DNA from: Granulicella sp.
GTDB lineage: Bacteria; Acidobacteriota; Terriglobia; Terriglobales; Acidobacteriaceae
DNA length: 60,356 nt
Assembly: GCA_003133205.1 (NCBI GenBank)
Contig: PKWK01000155.1
Location: 22,690-83,045, forward strand
Reading direction: 5' to 3'
Shown here: positions 1 through 8,562 of the stretch, one piece after another
Position numbering within the stretch: position 1 is the stretch's first letter
Layout: every line of letters begins with the position of its first letter
The notes under the pieces: generated by a model
Databases searched by the model: none
The model's input: only the letters and a program-made list of their open reading frames with translations
What the model was told of the DNA's origin: nothing
Position numbers and translations under genes: made by a program

Positions 1-167
1 AGGTTGTGCCACTCGGTCTTGTCCTGCCAGTTGCCCTGGGCGTCCTTCTGACGGTCGGCAGTGGCAAGAGTGAAGCTGGCGATGGTCATGCCGCTGGCGG
101 AGGAGCGGATTTCTGGGTCTTTGCCGACGTTGCCGAGGAGGAATACTTTGTTGACGCCTTTTGCCAT
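1..167 (-). CDS. ssb: Single-stranded DNA-binding protein, N-terminal part
   Basis: The frame opens with ATG at 165-167 on the minus strand and runs off the left edge of the window, giving 55 residues. The start MAKGVNKVFLLGNVGKDPEI is the typical SSB N-terminus (OB-fold strand 1, then the GNVGKDPE turn). It is followed by the conserved TIASFTLAT strand and a KTEWHN motif near residue 50. SSB coats single-stranded DNA in replication, repair and recombination. A GGAG sits about 9 bases upstream of the start. The C-terminal acidic tail cannot be seen because the gene is cut by the window edge. Confidence 0.93.
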   Translation of the reverse strand, partial: MAKGVNKVFLLGNVGKDPEIRSSASGMTIASFTLATADRQKDAQGNWQDKTEWHN

Positions 168-234
168 TGTGCTGTGCTCCGGATTGCTTTGGTTTTGAAG
201 GATGAGGATAGCAGATGCGGGTTTGTGGACGGAG

Positions 235-519
235 TTAACGCTTGCGGTCGCCGATGAGTTTGCTGATCGCGAGGGCCAGGGTTAGCGTGCCTGTCGGCAG
301 GCAGCCCATGGCGACCATCAGGGCGAGCCAGCCGGAGTTGGTGTGCGGGCCCTGGCGGCCGATTCCGCCGCAAACTGTAAGGGCAAGCAGAGCCGCGAGC
401 GCTCCCGTAAGGAAGACGGCGAGGCCGGTGCGGAGGAGTTGGCGGGTGTCTCGCTGCATATGGACTAGGACAAGGGCAAAGGCAAGAGAAGAATACAGTC
501 GCTGCGGAATGACAACCAA
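235..519 (-). CDS. Small membrane protein downstream of DUF420 gene
   Basis: This 94-residue open frame has an internal Met at about residue 21 that may be the true start (74 aa). Two hydrophobic segments are visible, around residues 30-50 (LAVFLTGALAALLALTV) and 63-88 (WLALMVAMGCLPTGTLTLALAI), so it should be a two-helix membrane protein ending in a basic tail (KLIGDRKR). It starts only 9 bp after the DUF420 gene stop on the same strand, so it is probably cotranscribed with the heme O synthase and DUF420 genes. I do not recognise a family. A role near the terminal oxidase is guessed from position alone. Confidence 0.55.
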   Translation of the reverse strand: MVVIPQRLYSSLAFALVLVHMQRDTRQLLRTGLAVFLTGALAALLALTVCGGIGRQGPHTNSGWLALMVAMGCLPTGTLTLALAISKLIGDRKR

Positions 520-528
520 AAGCGGGCA

Positions 529-1083
529 TCAGCGGCAGGCGGCTTGCATCAGGTAGACGATGACTCCGGTGACCGAGACGTAGAGCCAGATGGGAAAGGT
601 CCAGCGGGCGAGCTTCTTGTGCGCGGGAAAGCGGCCGGTGAGCGAGAGGAAGAACGTGATCAGGATCAGGGGCAGCGCGATCGTCGACAGCACGATGTGC
701 GAGGCGAGCAGCTTCCAATAGAAGGGCCACCAGTGGTTGAAGCGGTTGAAGTGCGTCTCGCCGTGCAGGGTGAAGTTGACCAGGTAAGAGACGAGGAAGA
801 TCGACGAGAAGAAGAAGGCGCCGAACATCGAGGCGCGGTGGTGGAGGATGCGGCGCTCGCGAATCTCGTGATAGCCGGTGACGAGTGCGATGGTGGCGAG
901 GCCGTTGAGCACGGCGTTGACCAGCGGCAGCGACCGCAACTGGGTGTGGGCGACGTCGGTGGGTGCATGGAAGTAGACGAGCCAGCAGATGAGCGCGCTG
1001 GCGGCGGCCGAGATGGCGATGATGGTCGCGATGACGGTGGGCGGAGTTCGGAGGGACGTGGGTTTGGGGATCGCGGCTGGCAT
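529..1083 (-). CDS. DUF420 family membrane protein
   Basis: A 184-residue integral membrane protein with about five hydrophobic segments. It contains the histidine-rich elements typical of DUF420 proteins (HLHGETHF-like FTLHGETHFN near residue 105 and HKKLARWTFPIW near 155). DUF420 proteins are commonly encoded with cytochrome c oxidase assembly genes, and here the gene lies 32 bp downstream of heme O synthase on the same strand. I chose ATG at 1081-1083 because the open frame further upstream overlaps the 3' end of ctaB and has Arg-rich, shadow-like composition. The biochemical role is unknown; a link to heme-copper oxidase maturation is inferred from neighbours. Confidence 0.82.
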   Translation of the reverse strand: MPAAIPKPTSLRTPPTVIATIIAISAAASALICWLVYFHAPTDVAHTQLRSLPLVNAVLNGLATIALVTGYHEIRERRILHHRASMFGAFFFSSIFLVSYLVNFTLHGETHFNRFNHWWPFYWKLLASHIVLSTIALPLILITFFLSLTGRFPAHKKLARWTFPIWLYVSVTGVIVYLMQAACR

Positions 1084-1115
1084 GGTTTTGGTTTCCGGTT
1101 GCTGATAGTCGGTGG

Positions 1116-2108
1116 TTAGAAGAGCAGGCGTCCGCGGGCGTCGAGCATCATGGCGGCGAGCAGCAGCGGGAGGTAAATGATGGAGGCGTGCAGAAGGTCG
1201 CGCGCGGGTTTGGGAGGCGACGGCGCGGCGGCATTCTGCAAGTCTGGACTTCGCAGAATTCCGGCGAAGCGGATGGTGTACCAGAGATAGCCCAGCGACA
1301 GGACTACGGCAGCGACGGCGTAGATGGATCCGGCGGTGCCGAGGACGAACGGCCACAGGCTGGCGGCGACCATCAGGACGGCATAGAAGAGCGCCTGGAC
1401 GACGGTGGAACGCGCTGCGTAGCGGGTGTCACTGAGTGTCGCCGTAAGGCGGATGCCGGCTCGCGCGTAGTCCTCGCGGTACATCCAGCCGATGGCCATG
1501 AAGTGGGGGAACTGCCACACAAAGAGGATGGCGAAGAGGGCGACGCCGGGCCACTCGATGAGGCCGCGCGCAGCGGTCCAGCCGATGAGCGGCGGCAGCG
1601 CTCCGGGGAATGCTCCGATGAAGGTGTTGATGGTGCTGACGCGCTTGAGCGGCGTGTAGATGGCGACGTAGGCGACGGCGGTGAGCAGGGTGAGCGTGCC
1701 GGTGAGCGGGTTGGTGGCGCGGGCGAGGTACAGCGAGCCCAAAAACGTCGCGAGGAAGCCGACGATGAGGCCGTGGGCGAGGCTCATTCGGCCCGCCGCC
1801 ATTGGCCGGTTGGAGGTGCGGCGCATCATCCGGTCGGTGGTGCGTTCGAGCACCTGGTTGAGCGCGCTGGCTCCGCAGGTGACGACCGCAATGCCGCCGA
1901 TCGCCTTGATCATTCCGACGTTGAATGGGCTGATGCCGGAACGCAGGCTGCCGAGGTAGAAGCCGGCTGCCGACGTGATGAGGACCATGGTGGAAACGCG
2001 CACCTTGAACAGCGTCGCGTAGTCCGCGAGCAGGGTTGGCCGCGCCGTCGCAACGGCAGCAGCCCGGACCGGCTGGTTACGACTCTCCGATGTCACCGTA
2101 ATTGCCAC
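1116..2108 (-). CDS. ctaB: Protoheme IX farnesyltransferase (heme O synthase)
   Basis: UbiA-superfamily membrane prenyltransferase that adds a farnesyl group from farnesyl diphosphate to protoheme, giving heme O for the terminal oxidase. The first Asp-rich region appears as NQVLERTTDRMMRRTSNRP (around residues 85-103) and the second conserved loop as YTPLKR. WQFPHFMAIGWMYREDYARAG is the standard CtaB/CyoE signature. There are about nine hydrophobic segments. No ATG lies close upstream; GTG at 2106-2108 or 2094-2096 is likely. The longer open frame (to 2555) would run across the divergent DUF4160 and DUF2442 genes and is rejected. It heads a cluster with DUF420. The oxidase subunits themselves are not in this window. 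Confidence 0.9.
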   Translation of the reverse strand: MAITVTSESRNQPVRAAAVATARPTLLADYATLFKVRVSTMVLITSAAGFYLGSLRSGISPFNVGMIKAIGGIAVVTCGASALNQVLERTTDRMMRRTSNRPMAAGRMSLAHGLIVGFLATFLGSLYLARATNPLTGTLTLLTAVAYVAIYTPLKRVSTINTFIGAFPGALPPLIGWTAARGLIEWPGVALFAILFVWQFPHFMAIGWMYREDYARAGIRLTATLSDTRYAARSTVVQALFYAVLMVAASLWPFVLGTAGSIYAVAAVVLSLGYLWYTIRFAGILRSPDLQNAAAPSPPKPARDLLHASIIYLPLLLAAMMLDARGRLLF

Positions 2109-2201
2109 AGCTTTCAGGATAGCGCGTTGCTGCTCTTGGCGCGTGAGTGCGGGCGTAGGGATTTTGTGCGCTATTGACAATGAACGGAGTAGGCTTGATG
2201 A

Positions 2202-2438
2202 ATGCCAACCGTACTTTGGATTGGGCCGTACCGGTTCTTTTTCTACAGTCGCGAAAATCAAGAACCGCCGCATATCCATGTTGAGCGCGACGATAACGTG
2301 GCAAAATACTGGTTGGAGCAGGTTGCGCTCGCTTCGAATCACGGCTTTCGTTCTCACGAACTCACCCGGGTGCGAACGCTCGTGATCGAGCATCGCGAGA
2401 AGTTTCTGGAGGCATGGCATGGCTACTTCGCCGGTTGA
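2202..2438 (+). CDS. DUF4160 domain protein
   Basis: 78 residues matching the whole DUF4160 domain. The N-terminal strand MPTVLWIGPYRFFFYSREN is followed by the hallmark EPPHIHVE (HIHV) and the C-terminal ELTRVRTLVIEHREKFLEAWHGYF helix. The gene overlaps the following DUF2442 gene by 20 bases, and these two families are frequent partners. The biochemical role is not established; a toxin-antitoxin-like or regulatory pair has been suggested for such arrangements, but nothing in this sequence proves it. It is transcribed divergently from ctaB across a gap of about 93 bp. Confidence 0.85.
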   Translation: MPTVLWIGPYRFFFYSRENQEPPHIHVERDDNVAKYWLEQVALASNHGFRSHELTRVRTLVIEHREKFLEAWHGYFAG

Positions 2439-2661
2439 ACTGGATGCGACGGCTGTGGATGTGACGACCGATGACTCGTCACTTCGGGTGGTGCTTGCCG
2501 ACGGGCGGGAGATGGCAGTGCCTCTGGAGTGGTTCCCTAGACTACGCGATGCCACTCCGGAGCAGCGGCGGAACTGGCGGCTGATTGGGCGCGGCCAGGG
2601 GATTCACTGGCCGGATGTCGATGAAGATATTTCAGTGGCCGGGCTGTTGCGGGTGAGTTAG
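2419..2661 (+). CDS. DUF2442 domain protein
   Basis: An 80-residue protein spanning a DUF2442 domain: a beta strand with LRVVLADGREMAVPLEWFPRL (residues about 22-42), then RRNWRLIGRGQGIHWPDVDEDISVAGLL. The P-[LV]-W-[FY]-P-RL and W-P-x-[LV]-DEDI motifs are those expected of the family. Its start lies inside the 3' end of the DUF4160 gene (20-base overlap), which implies translational coupling and probably a stoichiometric pair. The function is unknown. The pair may be a small mobile accessory module inserted beside the heme cluster, but no terminal repeats are visible. Confidence 0.85.
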   Translation: MATSPVELDATAVDVTTDDSSLRVVLADGREMAVPLEWFPRLRDATPEQRRNWRLIGRGQGIHWPDVDEDISVAGLLRVS

Positions 2662-2684
2662 TTCCGTGCGTTGACTCAAAATGA

Positions 2685-3341
2685 TTGAGGTCCACTCGTT
2701 TGCAGATTATTTCGATTGCGATCTCGGCATTGGCACTCACTATCTCCGGCATTACTGCGTGGCTAACACTGTTTCGCCAAGGAACGGTCAAGATGACACG
2801 GCCAACTGTGATCTTTTTCGGCCCTGACTCGGGGAAGGAAGGGGATCAGAACCCGAAAGTCTATCTGCGTACATTGCTGTTTTGCACCTCAAAGACAGGG
2901 CGTGTCATTGAAAGTATGCACGTCTCCTTGACACGAAACGAGAGCCGCCAAAACTTCAGTGTCTGGGTCTATGGTGAGGATCGACTTGCAAGAGGAAGTG
3001 GGCTCTTCATTACAGATACAGGGATCGTTGCTAATCATCATTTCTTGATGCCGCGAGACCAGACACCGTTTGGCTTTTTTGAGGGAGACTATCGTTTGGA
3101 AGTTTTCGGGCAGTTGCTGGGCGAGCCAAAGTCAATTCTCCTTTTTTCTCAGCGGCTTAATATCGAGCACTCGCTTGCAAAGGAACTCCAGGAACCCGGT
3201 ACAGGGATCTATTTCGATTGGGCTCCAGACTCATCGAGGTACATAGCGCACACAGAGAAGAAACCGCCTGCTTCCTTGCCTAAGGACATGCTCCAGATGC
3301 TCGGGCTGGTTGATTTGGCTCGCGGCAACCATCCCAGTTGA
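2685..3341 (+). CDS. Membrane-anchored protein of unknown function
   Basis: A 218-residue frame with no ATG near its 5' end. TTG at 2685 opens the frame, but TTG at 2700 is a better start because GAGG at 2687-2690 lies nine bases before it. The N-terminus has one hydrophobic helix (IISIAISALALTISGITAWLTLF) and the rest is soluble, with beta-rich stretches (RTLLFCTSKTGRVIESMHVSLTRNESRQNFSVWVYGE). This fits a single-pass protein whose domain faces the periplasm or cytoplasm. Codon use is less GC-biased than in flanking genes, with many AT-rich codons, which hints at recent acquisition together with the DUF4160-DUF2442 pair. I do not recognise a family. Confidence 0.65.
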   Translation: MRSTRLQIISIAISALALTISGITAWLTLFRQGTVKMTRPTVIFFGPDSGKEGDQNPKVYLRTLLFCTSKTGRVIESMHVSLTRNESRQNFSVWVYGEDRLARGSGLFITDTGIVANHHFLMPRDQTPFGFFEGDYRLEVFGQLLGEPKSILLFSQRLNIEHSLAKELQEPGTGIYFDWAPDSSRYIAHTEKKPPASLPKDMLQMLGLVDLARGNHPS

Positions 3342-3360
3342 CGCAGTAGAAAACGCAACA

Positions 3361-5130
3361 TCAGGGCTTCGGTCGCAGCTGCGACAGCAGCGCATCGGCG
3401 GTAGGCAGCGCGTTCAGCACATCCCCCGCAGCGAGCCACGCCCGGCGAAGCTGGGTGATTCCGTAGCGCATCTGGTCGAGCTCTTCGGTGGCGTGGGCGT
3501 CGGTGTCCACAACGATCTTGCAGCCTAGCTCGTGGGCGCGGCGAAGATGCAGGTCACTGAGGTCGGCGCGCAAGGGGCTGGCGTTGTGCTCGACGGCGAC
3601 GCCGAGCGCGGAGGCGCGCTGCAGGATCTGCTCGATGTCGAGGGCGTAGGGTTCGCGGCTGAGCACCTTGCGGCCGGTGGGATGGCCGAGGATGCGGACG
3701 TGCGGATTCTCCAGCGCGCGCAGGACGCGGGCCGTCATCTCGTCGGCCGGTTGATTGAAGTGCGAGTGGACGCTGGCGACGACGATGTCCATCTGGGCAA
3801 GCGTGGCGTCGGCCAGATCGAGCGAGCCGTCGGCGAGGATGTCCACCTCGATTCCGGGGAAGATGCGGATGCGGCCTTCCATTTCTTTGTCGACTTCGCG
3901 GATGCGGCGGACGTGGGCGAGCGCTCGGGCGTCGTCGAGGCCGTTGGTCATGGCGAGGTTCTTCGAATGGTCGGTGATGGCGATGTACGTCAGTCCGCGG
4001 GCAAGCGCCGCCTCGGCCATCTGGCGGATGGTGTCGCGGCCGTCGGTGGCGTCGGTGTGCATGTGGAGATCGCCGCGGATGTCGGCTAGCGTGATGAGTT
4101 GCGGCAGGCCGCCGGTGGTCGCGTTGGTGAAGCTCGCAGCGGCAGCTTCGATTTCGCCGCCGTTTTCGCGCAACTCGGGCGGGATGAAGTCGAGGTCGAG
4201 CGCGCGATAGATGTCCTCTTCGCTGGCGGCGGCGACGATGGTGTTGTCTTCGAGGCGCAGCAGGGCGTACTCCGACAGCGTGAGGCCCCGCTTGATGGCG
4301 CGCTGGCGCAGGGCTACGTTGTGGTGCTTTGAGCCGGTGAAGTATTGCAGCGCCGCGCCGTAGCTGGCGCGCGGAAGCAGGCGAACGTCGACCTGGAGGT
4401 TGTTGCGCAACGTGAAGCTGACCTTATTCTGGCCCCTCGCCAGAAGCTTTTCGATCAGGGGCAGCGTGGCGACGTGCTCGACCGCGGCAGCCACCACATC
4501 CGGCTCGCAGGCTGGGCCGGTGACCAGCAGGTCGAGGTCGCCCACGGTCTCGCGCCCGCGGCGAAGGGAACCGGCGGGCGTGATCTCGTCAATGCCGGGG
4601 AAGGCGCGGATGAGCGCTGAGATGTGGTCCGCCTGCTCGCGCGCGGCATCGATGCGGAACCGTCCGGAGTTGCGCCGATAGTCTTCGATTCCCTTCAGCA
4701 GCTTCGCGGTGAATTTGTCGCCCATGCGCGGCAGGGCGGCGAGTTTGCCCTCGCGCGCCGCCGCTTCCAGAGCGTCGATGTCGCAGACGCCCAACGCCGA
4801 CCACACCAGCGCGACCGTCTTGGGGCCCATGCCGGGAAGACGCAGCAGTTCGAGCATCGTCGGCTTGTACTTGGTAAGCAGTTCCGTGCGGATCGGCATG
4901 TCGCCGGTCTCGACGAGCAGGCTGATGTTGGCGGCCATGCCCTTGCCGATGCCGGGGATTGCGAGTAGTTGTTTTGGGTCCGAAGCGACCAGGGTGGCGA
5001 GTTGCGTGGTTTGCTGCTCGACCGCCTCCGCCGCACGGCGATAGGAGCGGATACGGAACGGGTCCGCCGCATCAATTTCAAGCAGCGCGGCTGTCTCTTC
5101 CAACAGCCGGGCGATCACTATATTTTCCAT
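3361..5130 (-). CDS. polX: DNA polymerase X with PHP 3'-5' exonuclease domain
   Basis: 589 residues, the usual size for bacterial PolX. Domains in order: helix-hairpin-helix 8-kDa-like region (residues about 1-90, AIPGIGKGMAANI); a second HhH (PGMGPKTVALVW near 100); the Pol-beta-like palm with GSLRRGRETVGDLDLLVT carrying the metal-binding DLD; a thumb region ending in LDLDFIPPELREN; and a C-terminal PHP domain starting DLHMHTDATDGRDT and containing AITDHSKNLAM, FPGIEVDI and LGHPTGR. The family fills short gaps in base-excision repair, and the PHP domain supplies 3'-5' exonuclease activity. It is convergent with the unknown gene upstream; 19 bp separate the stops. Confidence 0.93.
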   Translation of the reverse strand: MENIVIARLLEETAALLEIDAADPFRIRSYRRAAEAVEQQTTQLATLVASDPKQLLAIPGIGKGMAANISLLVETGDMPIRTELLTKYKPTMLELLRLPGMGPKTVALVWSALGVCDIDALEAAAREGKLAALPRMGDKFTAKLLKGIEDYRRNSGRFRIDAAREQADHISALIRAFPGIDEITPAGSLRRGRETVGDLDLLVTGPACEPDVVAAAVEHVATLPLIEKLLARGQNKVSFTLRNNLQVDVRLLPRASYGAALQYFTGSKHHNVALRQRAIKRGLTLSEYALLRLEDNTIVAAASEEDIYRALDLDFIPPELRENGGEIEAAAASFTNATTGGLPQLITLADIRGDLHMHTDATDGRDTIRQMAEAALARGLTYIAITDHSKNLAMTNGLDDARALAHVRRIREVDKEMEGRIRIFPGIEVDILADGSLDLADATLAQMDIVVASVHSHFNQPADEMTARVLRALENPHVRILGHPTGRKVLSREPYALDIEQILQRASALGVAVEHNASPLRADLSDLHLRRAHELGCKIVVDTDAHATEELDQMRYGITQLRRAWLAAGDVLNALPTADALLSQLRPKP

Positions 5131-5260
5131 GGACGCGAGTTATTGAGACCTCATGGAGACCGGACGCCCCGTGAGATCCCAGACCCATATGCTACGCCCG
5201 CCCCGGCCTCGGCAGGACCGGCGGACACACCCTGCGCCGTGCCGATGCTTCAACAAACGA

Positions 5261-5527
5261 CTAGGCGGCGGCTTCGTCCGCGGCAGCACCTTGTGAGGCG
5301 CCTGGTTTGGCGGCCGTGTCCCTTAGGCGGATTACCTGGTCCGCCTGTGGTCCTTTTGTTCCCTCGATGATGTCGAACTCAACCTCGTCGCCTTCCTTCA
5401 GACTCTTATAGCCCTCGATCTGAATGGAGCTGTAATGCACGAAGACGTCTGCGCCGCCTTCACGTCCGAGAAAGCCGTAGCCTTTCGCGTTGTTGAACCA
5501 CTTCACCGTTCCCTTATATTGCGCCAA
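5261..5527 (-). CDS. Cold-shock domain protein with Ala-rich tail
   Basis: 88 residues: a complete cold-shock domain (about 1-68) with RNP1 KGYGFLGR and RNP2 VFVHYSS, followed by an Ala/Gly-rich tail of about 20 residues ([19 protein letters not shown]). CSD proteins bind single-stranded RNA and DNA and act as RNA chaperones. The start is TTG at 5525-5527, chosen because AAGGAG sits nine bases upstream and no ATG is available before the conserved QYKGTVKWF strand. Its leader runs into a 212-bp divergent region shared with cdsA (5528-5739). That region is AT-richer and has an A7 run at 5632-5638, but I can assign no promoter in it firmly. Confidence 0.92.
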   Translation of the reverse strand: MAQYKGTVKWFNNAKGYGFLGREGGADVFVHYSSIQIEGYKSLKEGDEVEFDIIEGTKGPQADQVIRLRDTAAKPGASQGAAADEAAA

Positions 5528-5739
5528 TTGAGTGCTCTCCTTGCGTTAGTTGGCTGGCCAGACTTCAACCTAACTAACTACGACGCAAGATGGGGGGCAG
5601 ATGGTTTTCTGGGTTGGTTGATCTTAATAGCAAAAAAATGTGGCACCCATTTCCGTCCTCTGGACGACATAAACCTGGATCGCTCCAAGTTTCTCTGCCT
5701 CGCCTGCATGTATCCTGCTTGAGGCTCTGTTCTTAACGA

Positions 5740-6579
5740 ATGAAACGAATCCTCACCGGCATTCTTCTGATCCTCGTCGTCGTCGCTCTCATCTTCTTTG
5801 GGCAGCTTTGGATGCTGACGCTGGCCGTATGCGTAACCGCCGAACTAGCGGCATACGAGTACCTTACGCTGGCCAATTCGAGCGGTGCGCGCATCCCTAA
5901 ATGGTGGATGGCAGTCGCGACGGCGCTCGTTTTTTACGTCACGTACTATCGCCCGATCGAGGCACAGCTCCCCATGCTCAGCGTGCTGGCCCTGGTGCTG
6001 CTGACATGGACAGGCTTTCACGGGACGCTCGACCGCGCGCTTCCGGACGCCGCTCTCGGCCTCTTCGGCTTGATGTATGTGGCTTATCCGCTGACGCTTG
6101 TCCCTATGATCTGGAGCCGCGACGATGGCAAGCCCCTGCTGCTGTTCCTGATGGTCTGCGTCTGGGCGGGAGACATCGCTGCGCTGTACATTGGGCGCAA
6201 TTTTGGCCGACACAAGCTCTCGCACCTCAGTCCCAACAAGACCTGGGAGGGCTCATTCGCCTCGGTCGCGGGGAGCGTGCTGGCGGGCCTTGGGGTTGTC
6301 TACGCCGGCCAGGCGCTTTCGGCGCGCGGCAATACGCTGCTGCACATCCTGCAACCGGTGTGGCAGTCGATTGTGCTGGCGATCATCATCAACGTGGCCG
6401 CACAGTTGGGTGATCTGCTGGAGTCGGCGATCAAGCGCGGCGCGGGCGTCAAGGACTCGGGCACAATGCTGCCGGGGCACGGCGGCATTCTCGACCGCAT
6501 CGACGCCCTGCTGCTCGCCGCGCCGGTGCTGTGGTGCGTCCTGCTGCTGAAGGACGCGTTCAGTCTGGGACGGTTTTGA
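5740..6579 (+). CDS. cdsA: Phosphatidate cytidylyltransferase (CDP-diglyceride synthase)
   Basis: A 279-residue polytopic membrane enzyme making CDP-diacylglycerol from phosphatidate and CTP, the branch point of phospholipid synthesis. The diagnostic signature is complete near the C-terminus: SAIKRGAGVKDSGTMLPGHG followed by GILDRIDALL. There are about seven or eight hydrophobic segments, and an N-terminal leader helix starts right after MKR. In many bacteria cdsA is followed by dxr and rseP. Here the same order is kept but two small genes are inserted between cdsA and dxr. Confidence 0.93.
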   Translation: MKRILTGILLILVVVALIFFGQLWMLTLAVCVTAELAAYEYLTLANSSGARIPKWWMAVATALVFYVTYYRPIEAQLPMLSVLALVLLTWTGFHGTLDRALPDAALGLFGLMYVAYPLTLVPMIWSRDDGKPLLLFLMVCVWAGDIAALYIGRNFGRHKLSHLSPNKTWEGSFASVAGSVLAGLGVVYAGQALSARGNTLLHILQPVWQSIVLAIIINVAAQLGDLLESAIKRGAGVKDSGTMLPGHGGILDRIDALLLAAPVLWCVLLLKDAFSLGRF

Positions 6580-6605
6580 CCGCAGACGTCTGTTACAGTC
6601 CTACT

Positions 6606-6869
6606 ATGGCAGTTGAGGCAAAGTCGGTGGTCAGCTCCCTTCGCGAGGTCATGCAGGATTTATTGGTCCCTGAGCTTAAGGCGGTCAAGGTATCAATCGA
6701 TTCCTTGCGGAGCGAAACGAAGGTATCTCTTGACTCTCTCCGGCAGGAGATGAGACTTCGCGACGAGATGAGCGCCCAAGCGATGCGCAGTCTTCCCGAG
6801 AAGTTGGATTACGTGATCGACATCCGCGAGCGCCTTGCCTCGCTCGAAGCCCGCATGCCACGCCAGTAG
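6606..6869 (+). CDS. Small coiled-coil protein
   Basis: 87 residues from ATG at 6606, charged and strongly heptad-like throughout. It has two near-repeats, VKVSIDSLRSETK and VSLDSLRQEMR (residues about 28-50), so a long alpha-helical coiled coil is predicted. No signal peptide or membrane segment is seen. It lies 26 bp after cdsA and 30 bp before a small membrane-protein gene in the same direction. The function is not recognised; the repeat may come from duplication of an 11-residue unit. A longer frame from 6531 overlaps cdsA and is unlikely to be the start. Confidence 0.6.
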   Translation: MAVEAKSVVSSLREVMQDLLVPELKAVKVSIDSLRSETKVSLDSLRQEMRLRDEMSAQAMRSLPEKLDYVIDIRERLASLEARMPRQ

Positions 6870-6899
6870 TCTCCCTATTCTCTGCGGTCGAAGTCCGCT

Positions 6900-7358
6900 A
6901 TGCGATACCAGCTTGAAGACGATTACGGGCGTCCCTGGACGGCGTCGACGAGTCTTGGCTGGTTGACTTTGGCAGCCGTGCTGACTTGCGGTCTCGTAGC
7001 GCCGTTTCTCGGCATCTATCTTTCGCTGTGGATCCGGAGGAAAGGTCGCTCCGTCTGGCCATTGGTTTTCTTTTCGCTTCCATTCGCCTGGTTTGTCGTG
7101 ACTTTTCCCCTGGGAAGTCTGTTGCCGCACTCGTTTCTCTTGGGCGATCTGGACAGTTTTGTTGGCCTTATGTGGATCGCCGGAGCGTTCTCCCTTCGTT
7201 ACGAGATTCGACGGTATTACAGGGAACAAGAAGGATGGGAGATCGAAATCGGTCCATTTTTCACTTTGTTCTTCTCGGTTCTCTACATCAACTACTGCCT
7301 GAACCCGGTCACCTTGAAGGAAAGAGGCGCGACGACCACCCTCAATCTGCGAAAATAG
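6900..7358 (+). CDS. Small multi-pass membrane protein
   Basis: 152 residues with about four hydrophobic segments (near 19-45, 53-75, 82-100 and 119-137). A basic cluster, RRKGR, follows the first helix, and a short charged loop (RYEIRRYYREQEGWEIE) precedes the last. It ends four bases before the dxr start codon, so the genes are probably cotranscribed. No family is recognised from the sequence. It could be an envelope protein of unknown role that has been inserted in the cdsA-dxr-rseP operon. Confidence 0.6.
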   Translation: MRYQLEDDYGRPWTASTSLGWLTLAAVLTCGLVAPFLGIYLSLWIRRKGRSVWPLVFFSLPFAWFVVTFPLGSLLPHSFLLGDLDSFVGLMWIAGAFSLRYEIRRYYREQEGWEIEIGPFFTLFFSVLYINYCLNPVTLKERGATTTLNLRK

Positions 7359-7362
7359 CTTA

Positions 7363-8562
7363 GTGAAAAAGCTCGCCATCTTAGGCTCGACCGGATCGAT
7401 CGGCCAGAGCACTCTCTCCATCTGCGAATCCTTCCCCGACCGCTACGAGGTCGTCTCACTCGCCGCCGGACACAATCTGGCCGAGGCATTTGCTCAGTGC
7501 ACCCGCTGGCAGCCCAAAGTCGTCTCGCTCGCCACCGAGACGCTTGCCGATGCCCTTGCCGAGCGGCTCAAAGAGGCGGGCCTCAACCAGATCGAAGTCG
7601 TCCATGGAACCGCTGGGACCATTCGCGTCGCCACACTGCACGAGGTCGATTTCGTCGTCTCCGCCATCGTCGGCGTGGCCGGGCTCGAAGCCACATACGC
7701 GGCTGTCTGCGCCGGAAAGACGATTGGCCTGGCAAACAAGGAGTGTCTCGTCGCCGCGGGTGACCTCATCCTGAAGGCGGCACGCCTGCACAACGTCGCG
7801 CTGCTGCCCATCGACTCCGAACACAACGCCGTACACCAGTGCATGCGCGGCGGCAAGCCCAGCGAGGTCAAGCAGATATGGCTGACGGCATCGGGCGGGC
7901 CGTTCCGCTCGACCCCGCTCGCTGAATTCGAGCACATCACCCCGGCGCAGGCGCTGAAGCATCCCACGTGGGTGATGGGTCAGCGCATCACAATCGACTC
8001 CGCCACCATGATGAACAAGGGCTTCGAGATCATCGAGGCCTGCCGGCTGTTCGACCTTCCGGCGGCCAAGGTGAGGGTGACCATCCATCCCCAGTCCACA
8101 GTGCATTCTCTGGTCGAGTTTATCGATGGCTCGATTCTCGCGCAGATTTCGGTGACCGACATGCGCCTGCCCATCCTTTACGCTCTGGCATACCCGGAGC
8201 GCCCCGCCGCGCCGCAACTCTCCTTCGATCTGGCCGCGCTGAGCCAGTTGGACTTCGAGCCGCCCGACCTCATCCGCTTCCCTTGCCTGCGGCTGGCCTA
8301 CGAGGCGGCTGAATCCGGCCCCGCCGCCTGCATCGCCCTCAACGCAGCCGACGAGATCGCAGTGGCCGCGTTCCTCGAAGGTCAAATTCCTTTCCTCGGC
8401 ATCCCGCGTACAATCGAGGAGGTGTTGTCCGAAACGTCTTCCCGCGTTCCAACGTCTATTGAAGATGTGTTCGCGGCGGACGAGGCAGCCAGGGCGTGTG
8501 CTCGCGATGTCATCTCACGCCGGTCCGGATTCGCAGTCGGTGGCGGAATGGTTTCAAACTAA
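7363..8562 (+). CDS. dxr: 1-deoxy-D-xylulose 5-phosphate reductoisomerase
   Basis: 399 residues, the normal Dxr length. The protein carries the NADPH-binding GSTGSIGQST (residues 8-17), the metal and substrate residues in PIDSEHNAVHQC (near 150), LTASGGPFR (near 175), GQRITIDSATMMNKGFEIIEA (near 205-225), and HPQSTVHSLVEFIDGS (near 245). It converts DXP to MEP, the committed step of the MEP isoprenoid pathway. Translation starts at GTG 7363. The neighbours cdsA and rseP form the common lipid/envelope operon. The first pathway enzyme, Dxs, is encoded at 33.5-35.4 kb. Confidence 0.95.
   Translation: MKKLAILGSTGSIGQSTLSICESFPDRYEVVSLAAGHNLAEAFAQCTRWQPKVVSLATETLADALAERLKEAGLNQIEVVHGTAGTIRVATLHEVDFVVSAIVGVAGLEATYAAVCAGKTIGLANKECLVAAGDLILKAARLHNVALLPIDSEHNAVHQCMRGGKPSEVKQIWLTASGGPFRSTPLAEFEHITPAQALKHPTWVMGQRITIDSATMMNKGFEIIEACRLFDLPAAKVRVTIHPQSTVHSLVEFIDGSILAQISVTDMRLPILYALAYPERPAAPQLSFDLAALSQLDFEPPDLIRFPCLRLAYEAAESGPAACIALNAADEIAVAAFLEGQIPFLGIPRTIEEVLSETSSRVPTSIEDVFAADEAARACARDVISRRSGFAVGGGMVSN

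Noticed and set aside
1188..2177. A 329-codon plus-strand frame opposite ctaB
   Set aside because: Gly/Asp/Glu/Arg-rich shadow composition; ctaB on the minus strand is a full match to its family.
2174..2202. TTGACA as a -35 box for the DUF4160 gene
   Set aside because: A 17-base spacer would place the -10 on the start codon itself, so it cannot serve this gene unless translation starts later.
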